DNA of 64,000 nucleotides from Flavobacterium selenitireducens (GCF_014748335.1 NZ_JAAVIY010000004.1:124001-188000), one strand, 5' to 3'. Counted from the first letter of the stretch, positions 26,190 through 36,118 are shown. Notes: generated by a model from the sequence alone, not told the origin. Program-made: numbers and translations.

Positions 26190-27608
26190 ATGGACTTTTC
26201 CGAAATAAACCACGAAATGATTGCCCAGCTCCAAGCGGTGGTTGGGCCGTCTTTTGTTTTTACAGATGCCGAAACCCGAAGCGATTACGGACACGATGAA
26301 ACCGAGGATTACAACTTTCCTGCGTCGGTTGTCGTAAAGCCCGCGACGCCTGAAGAAATCGCTACGATCCTGAAGTTCGCCAACCAGTGGAACGTGCCGG
26401 TCACGCCCATTGGCGGCCGAACAGGCTTGAGCGGAGGGGCGTTGCCGATACACGCGGGAATTGCGCTCTCAATGGAACGCTTCGACAAGATCATTCATAT
26501 CGACGAACAGAATTTGCAGGTTTTGGTAGAGCCGGGCGTGATTACGCACACCCTGCGCGAAGCAGTTAACGCGAAAGGATTGTTCTATCCGCCGGATCCA
26601 AGCAGTTTGGGAAGTTGTTTTATCGGAGGAAACGTCTCTGAAAATGCCGGAGGGGCACGAGCGGTGAAATACGGCGTGACAAAAGATTACGTACTCAATC
26701 TCGAAGTCGTGCTTCCCAGTGGCGAAATCGTCTGGACGGGCGCCAATACGCTTAAAAATTCGACGGGTTACAATCTGACGCAACTCATGGTGGGAAGCGA
26801 AGGAACATTGGGTATCATCACAAAAATCGTGATGAAATTGCTTCCGGCCAATCGCCATAACATCCTGATGCTCGTGCCATTTTACGATGGAACACAGGCT
26901 TGCGAAGCCGTTTCGCAAATTTTCAAAGCAGGGATCGTCCCTAGCGCACTCGAGTTTATGGAACGCGACGCCATCGATTGGACAATGCGTTTCATAGACG
27001 GCGTCAACGTTCCGATAAAGCACGGCATCGAAGCACATTTGCTCATCGAAGTGGACGGCAATTACCCTGACGTCCTGTTTTCGGAAGCCGAAAAAATTAC
27101 CGAAGTGCTCAAGCAATTCCAAATAGACGAAATTCTGTTTGCCGATACAGAGGATTACAAGAACGCGCTGTGGAAATTGCGTCGCGCGGTAGGAGAGGCG
27201 GTCAAGTCGAATTCGATCTACAAAGAAGAAGATACCGTCGTGCCGCGTTACGAGCTTCCGACATTGCTCAAAGGCATAAAAGCGATAGGGGAAAAGTACG
27301 GTTTTAAGTCGGTTTGTTACGGTCACGCCGGAGACGGCAATTTGCACGTCAATATCGTAAAAGGCGAAATGTCCGACGAAGCCTGGAAAACCGAAGTGCC
27401 AAAAGGAATCCGGGAAATTTTTGAATTGACGGTTTCCCTCAAGGGAACACTTTCTGGAGAGCACGGCATCGGATACGTCCAGAAGAACTACATGGACATC
27501 GCTTTTTCACCAACCTCGCTGAACCTAATGAAAGGCATCAAAGACCTTTTTGATCCCAACGGCATTCTAAATCCCGGCAAAGTATTACCCGACCGGCTTT
27601 TTTTATAA
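26190..27608 (+). CDS. FAD-linked oxidase, GlcD / D-lactate dehydrogenase-like
   Basis: 472 residues. The FAD-binding domain (about 40-180) has the segments VTPIGGRTGLSGGALPIHAG and GLFYPPDPSS, and the C-terminal FAD-oxidase domain carries HAGDGNLHVNI and LSGEHGIGYVQK. This is the glycolate oxidase GlcD / D-2-hydroxyacid dehydrogenase family, oxidising a 2-hydroxyacid to a 2-oxoacid. The exact substrate cannot be read. GlcE/GlcF partners are not nearby, which favours a self-contained D-lactate-type dehydrogenase. Confidence 0.9.
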   Translation: MDFSEINHEMIAQLQAVVGPSFVFTDAETRSDYGHDETEDYNFPASVVVKPATPEEIATILKFANQWNVPVTPIGGRTGLSGGALPIHAGIALSMERFDKIIHIDEQNLQVLVEPGVITHTLREAVNAKGLFYPPDPSSLGSCFIGGNVSENAGGARAVKYGVTKDYVLNLEVVLPSGEIVWTGANTLKNSTGYNLTQLMVGSEGTLGIITKIVMKLLPANRHNILMLVPFYDGTQACEAVSQIFKAGIVPSALEFMERDAIDWTMRFIDGVNVPIKHGIEAHLLIEVDGNYPDVLFSEAEKITEVLKQFQIDEILFADTEDYKNALWKLRRAVGEAVKSNSIYKEEDTVVPRYELPTLLKGIKAIGEKYGFKSVCYGHAGDGNLHVNIVKGEMSDEAWKTEVPKGIREIFELTVSLKGTLSGEHGIGYVQKNYMDIAFSPTSLNLMKGIKDLFDPNGILNPGKVLPDRLFL

Positions 27609-27764
27609 TCCGTCGCCAACGTCGGTTTCATTTTTCGGTTTGCTTTGGTTGTTCAGATAATCTTCATATTCCCTGCGATCTTTTTGGTTCTGCCTGAAAA
27701 GGTGCACCACGAGAAGTATCGCGGCGATCAACACTATTCCGACAACAATCCAGTTGGCTTCCAT
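27603..27764 (-). CDS. small single-pass membrane protein
   Basis: A 53-residue frame: hydrophobic N-terminal helix (WIVVGIVLIAAILLVVHLF) followed by a polar, charged tail (RQNQKDRREYEDYLNNQSKP). Start ATG at 27764 lies 13 bases after a well-formed promoter (27778-27806). Its last codons overlap the end of the GlcD-like gene by six bases on the other strand. Function unknown. Confidence 0.75.
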   Translation of the reverse strand: MEANWIVVGIVLIAAILLVVHLFRQNQKDRREYEDYLNNQSKPKNETDVGDGL

Positions 27765-27777
27765 ACTGCGCTTTTCC

Positions 27778-27806
27778 CAAATATAAAAAGGACGATGTTA
27801 AGGCAA
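27778..27806 (-). promoter_or_regulatory. promoter of the 53-residue membrane protein
   Basis: TTG (27806-27804), 18-bp spacer, TATATTTG (27785-27778): both halves of the Bacteroidetes consensus at normal spacing. Confidence 0.7.
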
Positions 27807-27973
27807 TGTGATTTTTGAAAGCGGCAGTTTAAAAATTTGGCGTTCAAAATACGGCATATGACGTATTGCAGGATTGTAACGGCACCGATAACTTTGATTT
27901 AGGGCAATTAAAACGTTAATGCCGAGAGGCAGTTCGTGGAAGAAGACGTTTTAATATTTTGTTTTAGTTTTTT

Positions 27974-28009
27974 TAAAAAGAAAACCACCGTGTCGTTGCG
28001 GTGGTTTTT
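27974..28009 (-). terminator. rho-independent terminator
   Basis: Stem AAAACCACCG with CGGTGGTTTT around an eight-base loop, followed on the minus strand by a T-rich run; located directly after the 35-residue gene. Confidence 0.88.
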
Positions 28010-28013
28010 CGTT

Positions 28014-28121
28014 TTAATCTTTCTTGTTTTTTTTCTTTTCTTGTTTTTCAAGTCGTTTTTCCTTCAGCGTCTTCGTCGAATCTTTTTTTTGTTCTTTGCG
28101 GGCATCTGTACCTTTTGCCAT
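28014..28121 (-). CDS. 35-residue lysine-rich protein
   Basis: Starts MAKGTDARKEQKKD and continues as an almost uninterrupted Lys/Glu helix (TKTLKEKRLEKQEKKKNKKD). A strong terminator begins four bases after the stop, which supports a real gene. Short proteins of this kind starting MAKGTDA are, from memory, recurrent in Flavobacteriaceae. Nucleic-acid or ribosome binding is plausible but unproven. The facing plus-strand frame (27936-28136) is an F/L-rich shadow. Confidence 0.72.
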   Translation of the reverse strand: MAKGTDARKEQKKDSTKTLKEKRLEKQEKKKNKKD

Positions 28122-28204
28122 GATGTTACGTTTTAGGTTATGATTTGTTTAAACGGATTTGCGAGTGGTTTCGTATCCTAAAATTAGCAAAACCGATCTG
28201 ATTT

Positions 28205-28789
28205 TTACAAACCCAATTGCACTTTTTCGGTTGCGAAATGCGAGTTGAAAATTTCGAGTTGCTGCAAGTCGTCGAAGTTGAAGAATTTCCACTGGCCGTT
28301 TGTCGAGGCATCCGAAACCGCCACGAATTTGGAAATTCGCTTCACGTTGATAGAGTTGCGGTTAGGCTCGCCAAAAACTTCTTTTGTCGACGCGACCTGC
28401 TTCCATTTAATGACTTGCTCGTTCATTTCCCCGGGCGACAACTTCTCTTCGTAAAAATAGCGGGTAGGGTTGCGAAACGAGATCAAGCAGAACTTTTTTG
28501 AGCCGATCGACTTGACCGGACCAACCTGAAACACCGGAGCAGTAAGTTGCAGCCGCTTTCTGAACTCCGGATTTTGGTAGTCGGCGTCTATTTTGGAAAT
28601 GAATTTTTGTTTCCCTCCCAGTTGCTCGACGGCTTCGGGATACGTAAAGCCTGCGATCGACTCGAAATCCATATTGTAGTTAGCGTCGTACAATTCCGAA
28701 GCTCTTTTGAGAATTTCGGGTTCCTGTGCCTGTGATGAGGCAAATAAGAGGAAAAATAAGGTCAGGAGGGATTTTTTCAACACATTCAT
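28205..28789 (-). CDS. secreted protein, tandem paralog A
   Basis: 194 residues with a signal peptide ending at SSQAQ. It shares its layout and several motifs with the next gene upstream: LYDANYNMDFESIAGFTY versus LFEATNNLDMETVLNLTY, and FVAVSDASTNGQWKFFNFDD versus MVAVADESTKGEWEFVNYDN, with both ending LGL. Function unknown; probably periplasmic. Nine bases from the paralog, so co-transcribed. Confidence 0.78.
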   Translation of the reverse strand: MNVLKKSLLTLFFLLFASSQAQEPEILKRASELYDANYNMDFESIAGFTYPEAVEQLGGKQKFISKIDADYQNPEFRKRLQLTAPVFQVGPVKSIGSKKFCLISFRNPTRYFYEEKLSPGEMNEQVIKWKQVASTKEVFGEPNRNSINVKRISKFVAVSDASTNGQWKFFNFDDLQQLEIFNSHFATEKVQLGL

Positions 28790-28798
28790 AATTCCAAA

Positions 28799-29371
28799 TT
28801 AAAGGCCGAGCTCTTTTTTGATCGTTTCGTTGAAAACGATATTGAACAGCTCTTTGTTGTCATAATTTACGAATTCCCATTCGCCTTTTGTCGATTCGTC
28901 AGCGACCGCCACCATGATGCCATAGCCCTCAATAGTGAAACTGTTCGTCTTTTCATCATATGTCACCGAAGCGTAATTGCCCGCTTCTTTCATACCGTCG
29001 GACATTGCCTTGATCACAGACGCATCCAGCTTTTGTTTGAGATGCAGCTTCAACGAATTTTGGTAACGGATCACGCTGAATTTCCGGTTTGCGATGGTTT
29101 TGATCGCATCTGCTGTAAACGGTTGCGGGCTCGGATTGGTAAATTCGATCGTCATATATTCGTTGTCTACGGCGGCCGTCATCGACTCGAGCAGGATGGC
29201 GCGGTCGGCATTTCCGAAGGCCTTGTTGTAGGTCAAATTCAACACTGTTTCCATATCGAGGTTGTTCGTGGCCTCGAACAGCTTGGCGACGCGGGTTTTT
29301 AGGGATTCCGAGGTTTGGGAAAATCCGCTTATCGCAAACAGCAAGCCCAGGATCATCAGTGTTTTTTTCAT
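28799..29371 (-). CDS. secreted protein, tandem paralog B
   Basis: 190 residues from the ATG at 29371 (a TTG three codons earlier is less likely), with signal peptide MKKTLMILGLLFAISGFSQ. Homologous to the gene at 28205 by eye over its whole length. No domain recognised. Possibly a periplasmic protein with a ketosteroid-isomerase-like small fold, but this is a guess from size. Confidence 0.77.
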   Translation of the reverse strand: MKKTLMILGLLFAISGFSQTSESLKTRVAKLFEATNNLDMETVLNLTYNKAFGNADRAILLESMTAAVDNEYMTIEFTNPSPQPFTADAIKTIANRKFSVIRYQNSLKLHLKQKLDASVIKAMSDGMKEAGNYASVTYDEKTNSFTIEGYGIMVAVADESTKGEWEFVNYDNKELFNIVFNETIKKELGL

Positions 29372-29401
29372 CTTATGCAAGTGGGTAATGAAGATACGAA
29401 A

Positions 29402-29431
29402 TAAAAATCCCCAACAGGAACTGAAGGGGAT
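29402..29431 (-). terminator. rho-independent terminator of secA
   Basis: Stem ATCCCC with GGGGAT and a loop of 13 bases, followed on the minus strand by TTTTT. Confidence 0.75.
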
Positions 29432-29453
29432 CTTGATCGTTTGTATCCGAATG

Positions 29454-32400
29454 TTAATCGTTCACCAAAACCCATTCGCCTGACGCAAGCATGCTTTCGG
29501 CTTTTTTGTATTTCATGGTTTCGGTTTTTCCGCTCATTACATGCTTGATGGTCACATTGTCGTTGCGGTTGATTTTCGGCATTTCGCGAACGATGGTTTC
29601 CGTTACCGGACGTTGTTGCGTCTGCCCGGCCTCGCGAGCCTGTTGTGCCAGCTCATCGCTATTCGGGATGTCATCTTTCGAAGTCGTATAATTCTCGTCC
29701 TGTCGCGGCAATTCGACCGCTTCCTGGATTTGAGGCTGTTGCTGTTGCGGCAGATCGCCTTTGAAGAGGAACGAAATCACTTCTTTGTTCACATCGTTGA
29801 TCATATTGCTGAACAATTTGAACGCCTCGAATTTGTAAATCAACAGCGGATCTTTTTGTTCGTGCACCGCCAATTGTACCGATTGCTTGAGCTCGTCCAT
29901 CTTGCGCAGGTGTTTTTTCCAGGTTTCGTCGACGATGGCAAGCGTGATGTTTTTCTCGAAATCGGAAATCAACGAACGTCCTTCCGTTTCGTATGCTTTC
30001 GGAAGATCGGTCACGACGTTGAGCGATTTGACGCCATCCGTAAACGGAACCACGATGCGCTCGAACATATTATTGGGCTGTTCAAATACGTTCTTGATCA
30101 CAGGGAAAGCCTCGCGGGCGCTGCGTTCGGTCTTTTCGGTGTAGTAAGCAAGAGCGGCTTTGTAGACCTTTCCTGCGAGTTCCAATTCGCCGAGGCGTTC
30201 GAATTCGGCTTCGGTTACCGGAGACGTAATCGAAAAATAACGGATCAGCTCAAACTCAAAATTCTTGAAATCTTTGGTGACTTTATTTTGCGTCGCGATC
30301 AATTCCGCCGTGTCGTACATCATGTTGGCGATGTCGAGTTTAAGGCGTTCGCCGTGCAAAGCGTGCTTTCTTCTTTTGTAAACGACTTCGCGCTGTGCAT
30401 TCATGACGTCGTCATATTCGAGCAAACGCTTCCGGATCCCGAAGTTGTTCTCCTCGACTTTTTTCTGCGCTCTTTCGATGGATTTGGTCATCATCGAATG
30501 CTGTATGACTTCCCCTTCCTTCAAGCCCATCCTGTCCATGATCTTGGCGACCCTTTCGGATCCGAACAAACGCATCAGGTTGTCTTCAAGCGACACATAG
30601 AACTGCGAGCTTCCCGGATCTCCCTGACGTCCTGAACGACCTCTGAGCTGGCGGTCGACGCGACGTGAATCGTGACGTTCCGTACCGATGATGGCCAAAC
30701 CTCCGGCCGCTTTGACTTCCGGCGAAAGCTTGATATCCGTTCCACGACCTGCCATGTTGGTTGCGATCGTAACGACTCCGGCCTTACCGGCTTCTTCGAC
30801 GATTTGGGCTTCCTGTTTGTGCAATTTCGCGTTCAAAACGTTGTGTGGAACGTTTCTCATTTTGAGCATTCGGCTGAGCAATTCTGAAATTTCTACTGAC
30901 GTCGTACCGATCAAAACCGGACGCCCTTCTGCAGACAATTTCGACACATCTTCTATCACCGCGTTGAATTTCTCGCGAACCGAGCGGTAGATCAAATCCT
31001 GGTGGTCTTTGCGCGAAATGCCTTTGTTGGTCGGAATTTCGACGACGTCCAATTTGTAGATTTCCCAGAATTCGCCTGCTTCCGTAACCGCCGTTCCCGT
31101 CATTCCGGAAAGTTTGTTGTACATACGGAAGTAGTTTTGGAGCGTGATCGTGGCGAACGTTTGCGTGGCCGCTTCGATCTTGACGTTTTCCTTGGCTTCG
31201 ATGGCCTGGTGCAATCCGTCGGAATAACGGCGCCCGTCCATGATACGGCCGGTTTGCTCGTCGACGATAAGGATCTTGTTCTCCATTATTACATACTCAA
31301 CATCCTTCTCGAACAATGCATAGGCTTTCAGAAGTTGTGTCAGCGTATGGATGCGCTCGCTTTTTACGCCGAAATCCTGGAAAAGCCGCTCTTTCTCTTC
31401 TGCCTCGGCATCTTTGTCGAGACCTTGTTTCTCGATGCGGGCAATCTCGGTTCCGATATCCGGAAGAACGAAGAAATTGTCGTCCGTATCTTTCGAAAGA
31501 TATTTGATCCCGTTATCGGAAAGTTCGACCTGGTTGTTTTTTTCTTCAATGACAAAGTACAGTGCCTCGTCTATCTTGTGCATGTCGCGGTTGTTGTCCG
31601 CCATGTAGGTATTTTCCGTCTTCTGCAAAAGCTGTTTGACGCCTTCTTCCGATAGGAATTTGATCAATGCTTTGTTTTTCGGAAGTGCGCGGTGGGCGCG
31701 AAGTAGGTTGAAGCCGCCTTCTTTGCTGTTTCCTTCGGCTATCAGTTTTTTTGCGTTGGCAAGAAAGCCGTTGGCCAATTGGCGTTGTTCGTTGACCAAT
31801 TTCTCGATCAAAGGCTTGAGCTCGTTGAATTCGTGTCGGTCGCCTTGGGGAACCGGGCCAGAGATGATCAAAGGCGTTCTCGCATCATCGATCAAAACCG
31901 AATCGACCTCATCGACAATGGCGTAATTGTGCTTGCGTTGAACAAGGTCAGACGGCGTGTGCGACATGTTATCGCGAAGGTAGTCAAAACCGAATTCGTT
32001 ATTCGTTCCGTATGTGATGTCCGCTTCGTAAGCCTTGCGTCTGCCTTCGGAGTTGGGTTGGTGGTTGTCGATGCAGTCCACAGTCAAACCGTGGAATTCG
32101 AACAATGGCGCTTTCCAGGTGCTGTCGCGCTTGGCCAGATAGTCGTTCACGGTTACAAGGTGGACGCCGTTTCCGGTTAATGCGTTGAGATAGAGCGGGA
32201 GCGTCGCCACGAGGGTTTTACCTTCACCGGTTTGCATCTCGGCAATTTTGCCCTGGTGCAACACCATACCACCGATAAGCTGAACGTCGTAATGAATCAT
32301 GTCCCACGTAATCGGCTTTCCGGCAGCACTCCAGGAGTTGGCCCAAATGGCGTCGTCTCCGTCGAGTTCCACATATGTTTTTGAGCCTGAAAGTTCGCGA

Positions 32401-32810
32401 TCGGCAGCGGTAGCTTTCACACGGATTTGCGTATTTTCCTTAAAACGGCGCGCTGTTTCCTTTACGACCGCAAAAGCTTCGGGCAATATATCGTTCAATA
32501 TTTTCTCGGAGATTTCGTACGCCTCTTTTTCAAGGCCGTCAATGGCTTGGTAAATCTCTTCTTTCTGGTCGATGTCTACGGTAGCCTCCGCGTCCAGTTT
32601 GAGTTGGACGATCTTGTTGTCTTTTTCGGCTCGCGCTTCTTTGATCTTCGCTTTGAATTTTACCGTGCGCTCGCGGAGTTCATCGTGGGAAAGTGCCTGA
32701 AGCTCAGACTCGAACGCCTTGATTTTATTCACGTTCCCTTGCAAGGCCTTGATATCCTTTTCTGATTTATCGCCTATGAAAGCCTTTAAGATACTGTTGA
32801 TGAAACTCAT
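29454..32810 (-). CDS. secA: preprotein translocase ATPase SecA
   Basis: 1118 residues: the ATP-dependent motor that pushes precursors through SecYEG at the inner membrane. Motor 1 has Walker A MQTGEGKT at 192-199 and YGTNNEFGFDYLRDNM, with DEVDSVLIDDART; motor 2 has GTSVEISELLS, TNMAGRGTDIKL and QLRGRSGRQGDPGSS. It is longer than E. coli SecA (901), with an insertion around 340-420 as is usual in Bacteroidetes. The C-terminus ends EWVLVND with no zinc-binding SEC-C motif. Start ATG at 32810. Confidence 0.97.
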   Translation of the reverse strand: MSFINSILKAFIGDKSEKDIKALQGNVNKIKAFESELQALSHDELRERTVKFKAKIKEARAEKDNKIVQLKLDAEATVDIDQKEEIYQAIDGLEKEAYEISEKILNDILPEAFAVVKETARRFKENTQIRVKATAADRELSGSKTYVELDGDDAIWANSWSAAGKPITWDMIHYDVQLIGGMVLHQGKIAEMQTGEGKTLVATLPLYLNALTGNGVHLVTVNDYLAKRDSTWKAPLFEFHGLTVDCIDNHQPNSEGRRKAYEADITYGTNNEFGFDYLRDNMSHTPSDLVQRKHNYAIVDEVDSVLIDDARTPLIISGPVPQGDRHEFNELKPLIEKLVNEQRQLANGFLANAKKLIAEGNSKEGGFNLLRAHRALPKNKALIKFLSEEGVKQLLQKTENTYMADNNRDMHKIDEALYFVIEEKNNQVELSDNGIKYLSKDTDDNFFVLPDIGTEIARIEKQGLDKDAEAEEKERLFQDFGVKSERIHTLTQLLKAYALFEKDVEYVIMENKILIVDEQTGRIMDGRRYSDGLHQAIEAKENVKIEAATQTFATITLQNYFRMYNKLSGMTGTAVTEAGEFWEIYKLDVVEIPTNKGISRKDHQDLIYRSVREKFNAVIEDVSKLSAEGRPVLIGTTSVEISELLSRMLKMRNVPHNVLNAKLHKQEAQIVEEAGKAGVVTIATNMAGRGTDIKLSPEVKAAGGLAIIGTERHDSRRVDRQLRGRSGRQGDPGSSQFYVSLEDNLMRLFGSERVAKIMDRMGLKEGEVIQHSMMTKSIERAQKKVEENNFGIRKRLLEYDDVMNAQREVVYKRRKHALHGERLKLDIANMMYDTAELIATQNKVTKDFKNFEFELIRYFSITSPVTEAEFERLGELELAGKVYKAALAYYTEKTERSAREAFPVIKNVFEQPNNMFERIVVPFTDGVKSLNVVTDLPKAYETEGRSLISDFEKNITLAIVDETWKKHLRKMDELKQSVQLAVHEQKDPLLIYKFEAFKLFSNMINDVNKEVISFLFKGDLPQQQQPQIQEAVELPRQDENYTTSKDDIPNSDELAQQAREAGQTQQRPVTETIVREMPKINRNDNVTIKHVMSGKTETMKYKKAESMLASGEWVLVND

Positions 32811-32902
32811 GTGTAAAGTATAATTCTGTTATGAAAAGTGTGCAAATTTACGCAAAAAAAAAGCCTCTGATGAGACTTTTGGTGTTGATTTTATTTTTCC
32901 GA

Positions 32903-33124
32903 TTAATATTCGTCCTCGTTCCAGAGATAGTCTTCATCGGTTGGGTAATCCGGCCAGATTTCCTCCATCGATTCGTAGATTTCTCCCTCGTCTTCAATGG
33001 ATTGAAGGTTTTCTACAACCTCTAGCGGAGCACCTGCGCGAATCGCATAATCGATAAGTTCGTCCTTTGTTGCAGGCCACGGCGCATCGCTGAGATATGA
33101 CGCCAGTTCTAGTGTCCAATACAT
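32903..33124 (-). CDS. DUF2795 small acidic protein
   Basis: 73 residues from the ATG at 33124 (MYWTLELASYLSDAPWPATK through DELIDYAIRAGAPLEVVENL to a WNEDEY tail). The frame extends to 33175, but the promoter at 33146-33175 lies inside that extension, so the internal start is preferred. DUF2795 proteins are small helical proteins of unknown role and are common in this group. Confidence 0.85.
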   Translation of the reverse strand: MYWTLELASYLSDAPWPATKDELIDYAIRAGAPLEVVENLQSIEDEGEIYESMEEIWPDYPTDEDYLWNEDEY

Positions 33125-33145
33125 GTCTGTCGATTTAAATTTATG

Positions 33146-33175
33146 CAAAAATAAATTTTCTACTGAAAAAGTCAA
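33146..33175 (-). promoter_or_regulatory. promoter of the DUF2795 gene
   Basis: TTG (33175-33173), a 19-bp spacer and TATTTTTG (33153-33146): an ideal Bacteroidetes promoter, 21 bases before the start codon. Confidence 0.82.
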
Positions 33176-33245
33176 GTAAAAATGAATTTATTTTAAAAAA
33201 AGTCAAGAACGTTATGTTAATTTGTTTGAAATCAGATAGTTGCTT

Positions 33246-33295
33246 GTGTAATTAGCGAATTAGCGAATGATAAAATTAGCGAATTAGCGGATTAC
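33246..33295 (+). repeat. octamer repeat tract
   Basis: AATTAGCG units. The gap 33183-33458 holds this tract, about 130 bases without visible structure and the inverse tract at 33424-33464. Confidence 0.8.
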
Positions 33296-33423
33296 AAAGA
33301 ATCAACGTCAGAGGCGAAATATTTCCTTAACGGCTTTATACGCATTCGCAAATCAGTTTCCAATACTAACGCGGCTCTCCGTCCGCCTATTTCTCCACTT
33401 GGATTGGCTAATTCCACACTTGC

Positions 33424-33464
33424 CAATTGATTGTTTCCATTCGCTATTAACAAATTCGCTAATT
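33424..33464 (-). repeat. inverse octamer tract
   Basis: ATTCGCTA / ATTCGCTAATT units reaching the stop codon of the cobalamin adenosyltransferase gene, which lies inside the tract. Confidence 0.75.
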
Positions 33465-34031
33465 ATTGCCAGGAATCCATTTCACTTCGTCGGCATTCAG
33501 ATCAGCAGACAACTTCCTTGCCAGCACGAACAAATAGTCAGAAAGTCGGTTGAGATACGTCAGGACAAGCGCATCTACAGGCTCGTTGTGTGACAAAGCG
33601 ACCGAAAGCCGCTCGGCGCGACGGCAGACGCAACGCGCGATGTGACAATATGACACCGTAGTATGGCCGCCTGGAAGTACGAAATGTGTCATCGGAGGCA
33701 GCGCCGCTTCCATGGCATCGATCTCATTTTCGAGAAGGACAATGTCGTATTCGCTGATTCTCGGGATATCGAGGCGTGGTTTTCCGTTTTTGAGTATTTC
33801 CTTCTCAGGTGGCGTGGCCAGGATGGCGCCGGCGGTAAACAGGCGGTCCTGGGTCCGGGCCAAAATGCTCTTGTAATGATCGTCGATTTGCTGGTCGCGT
33901 ATCAGGCCAATGTAAGAATTGAGTTCGTCAACGGTTCCATAGCTTTCTATGCGGATATGATCTTTGGGAACGCGTGTCCCACCAAATAATGCGGTCGTGC
34001 CCTTATCTCCGGTTTTGGTGTATACTTTCAC
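33459..34031 (-). CDS. PduO-type cob(I)alamin adenosyltransferase, GTG start
   Basis: 190 residues. The N-terminal motif KVYTKTGDKGTTALFGG binds ATP, and the C-terminal helix pair (FVLPGGHTTVSYCHIARCVC, then RRAERLSVAL and YLNRLSDYLFVLAR) is the family hallmark. It forms adenosylcobalamin from cob(I)alamin and ATP. Together with MeaB at 22665 it points to a B12-dependent mutase elsewhere. The start codon is GTG, and the stop lies in an octamer tract. Nothing is seen in 34032-34261. Confidence 0.92.
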   Translation of the reverse strand: MKVYTKTGDKGTTALFGGTRVPKDHIRIESYGTVDELNSYIGLIRDQQIDDHYKSILARTQDRLFTAGAILATPPEKEILKNGKPRLDIPRISEYDIVLLENEIDAMEAALPPMTHFVLPGGHTTVSYCHIARCVCRRAERLSVALSHNEPVDALVLTYLNRLSDYLFVLARKLSADLNADEVKWIPGNN

Positions 34032-34261
34032 GGGTGTGATTAAAAATTAAAATGAATAATGAATGATTGGTATCGCGTGATCAATATTGAGTGCTGTTTT
34101 CAGCGACATAGCGATCGCTTGTGACACTTGGTAGGCGGAACCTAATTCTGTGTACTATCTTCGATCTGGGAATATTTAATTAGTAGGGAATAGATTGTAC
34201 AATAGAAATTTCCAACACTAGGGGCGTCAATTGATGCAGTATCAGTACCGAATTCGCCAGA

Positions 34262-34966
<705 letters not shown>

Positions 34967-35106
34967 TGGATTGATTTGAGGCCTAAAAGTAGCTAAAATT
35001 TATGTTATAATGTAACGCGGTTTCAAGCAACTCGTTTACATAATTCCCATTTAATATATCAAATTATTCATAATTTATGTTTAAATATTAAACAATTCAT
35101 AATGTA

Positions 35107-35139
35107 TTTGGTTAAAAATTGTGAATGTGTGTAAATTTG
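35107..35139 (+). promoter_or_regulatory. promoter of the lipoprotein at 35181
   Basis: TTTG (35107-35110), 21-bp spacer, TAAATTTG (35132-35139), followed about 40 bases later by the ATG. Confidence 0.75.
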
Positions 35140-35180
35140 ACCCTGTTACTGATAAGTATTAAATCTAAACCTAAATAATC

Positions 35181-35849
35181 ATGAAAAGATTCAATCTAAT
35201 TCTCGGTGCCGCATCTGTTGCTGTGGCGCTGACTTCTTGTAAAAATGAAAATGAAACGAAAGCTGAGAAGACCGTCGACACCTACGTTGTTTACGTAGAT
35301 TCTATCGGAGGTTTGGCTGCAGCCGACGCACAAGCCAACTGGGCTGCGATCGAGGCCGATTACCAGCAGCGCACAATGGAAGCCGAAGCCGCGCTAGCCG
35401 ACATGAAAGACAAGGAAGCCGCGCAAAAAAGGCTCGACGACAGCAAGGCAAAATACGAAGAACTGAAATCAAAAGTGCAATCTCAGGCTGCGGCGTCTAA
35501 TCCGGACAGAAAAACGGAAATCAGAACATCGCTCTTCCCTGCCGGCACGATCGGAGACGATATGAGTTTTGCCTGGGTCAACAAGGACAACATCCTGAAA
35601 GTCTACAATGATTTCTATAATGCTTTCGACAAAAACCAAGAGTCGTACAGCCGTGAAGACCTCGACGAAATCAAATTGCTTTATGAAGCATTGGACAACC
35701 GCAAAAACACTGTGGAAAAAGAAGGACTTAGCGGGCCGGACAACCGTAAGATTGCAGAACTTAAAGTGAAATTCGCCCCAAAATTCAAATGGGAGCGTAT
35801 CACCACAAAAGGTGAAGAAAATAAAGAAGCCAAACAGGCTGCTGAATAG
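35181..35849 (+). CDS. lipoprotein with coiled-coil region
   Basis: 222 residues. Lipoprotein signal ending at ALTSC (Cys20), a charged linker (KNENETKAEK), then a helical region (about 45-105; YQQRTMEAEAALADMKDKEA) and a C-terminal charged helix. Likely tethered to a membrane face. Resembles small coiled-coil envelope lipoproteins (DUF6565-like), with no defined activity. It has its own promoter and terminator. Confidence 0.82.
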   Translation: MKRFNLILGAASVAVALTSCKNENETKAEKTVDTYVVYVDSIGGLAAADAQANWAAIEADYQQRTMEAEAALADMKDKEAAQKRLDDSKAKYEELKSKVQSQAAASNPDRKTEIRTSLFPAGTIGDDMSFAWVNKDNILKVYNDFYNAFDKNQESYSREDLDEIKLLYEALDNRKNTVEKEGLSGPDNRKIAELKVKFAPKFKWERITTKGEENKEAKQAAE

Positions 35850-35874
35850 CAATATCGTTGATTATTAATTCAGG

Positions 35875-35910
35875 AAAGCGGTTGCCGAAAGGTAGCCGCT
35901 TTTTTTTTTT
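35875..35910 (+). terminator. rho-independent terminator
   Basis: Stem AAAGCGG with CCGCTTT followed by ten T residues; ends the lipoprotein transcript. Confidence 0.88.
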
Positions 35911-36089
35911 GATTTTTTTTCTGCACCATAGTGCAAATTGAAATTTGGAAATCCATCGAGATATGCCGTTTTGCGAACTTTCAACCGCACTTTTTTTCCA
36001 AATATCTCATAACCCGAATATTGTCTTACGGGTTTCCTCAATTAACACTTTCTTGATGTTGCTATCTGTAAAGAACGTCTCGATTTTCT

Positions 36090-36097
36090 TACATTTG
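36090..36097 (+). promoter_or_regulatory. -7 promoter motif of tandem gene pair
   Basis: TACATTTG, 21 bases before the ATG at 36119. Confidence 0.55.
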
Positions 36098-36118
36098 TCA
36101 GTCAAAAAAAATAATCTT

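Noticed and set aside
27936..28136. 66-codon plus-strand frame rich in Phe/Leu
   Set aside because: It is the complement of a lysine-rich gene and a terminator; T-rich DNA explains the composition.
29541..30635. Long open frame antisense to secA (364 codons)
   Set aside because: The reverse complement of a high-confidence SecA coding sequence; composition (many H, R, F) is typical of shadows.
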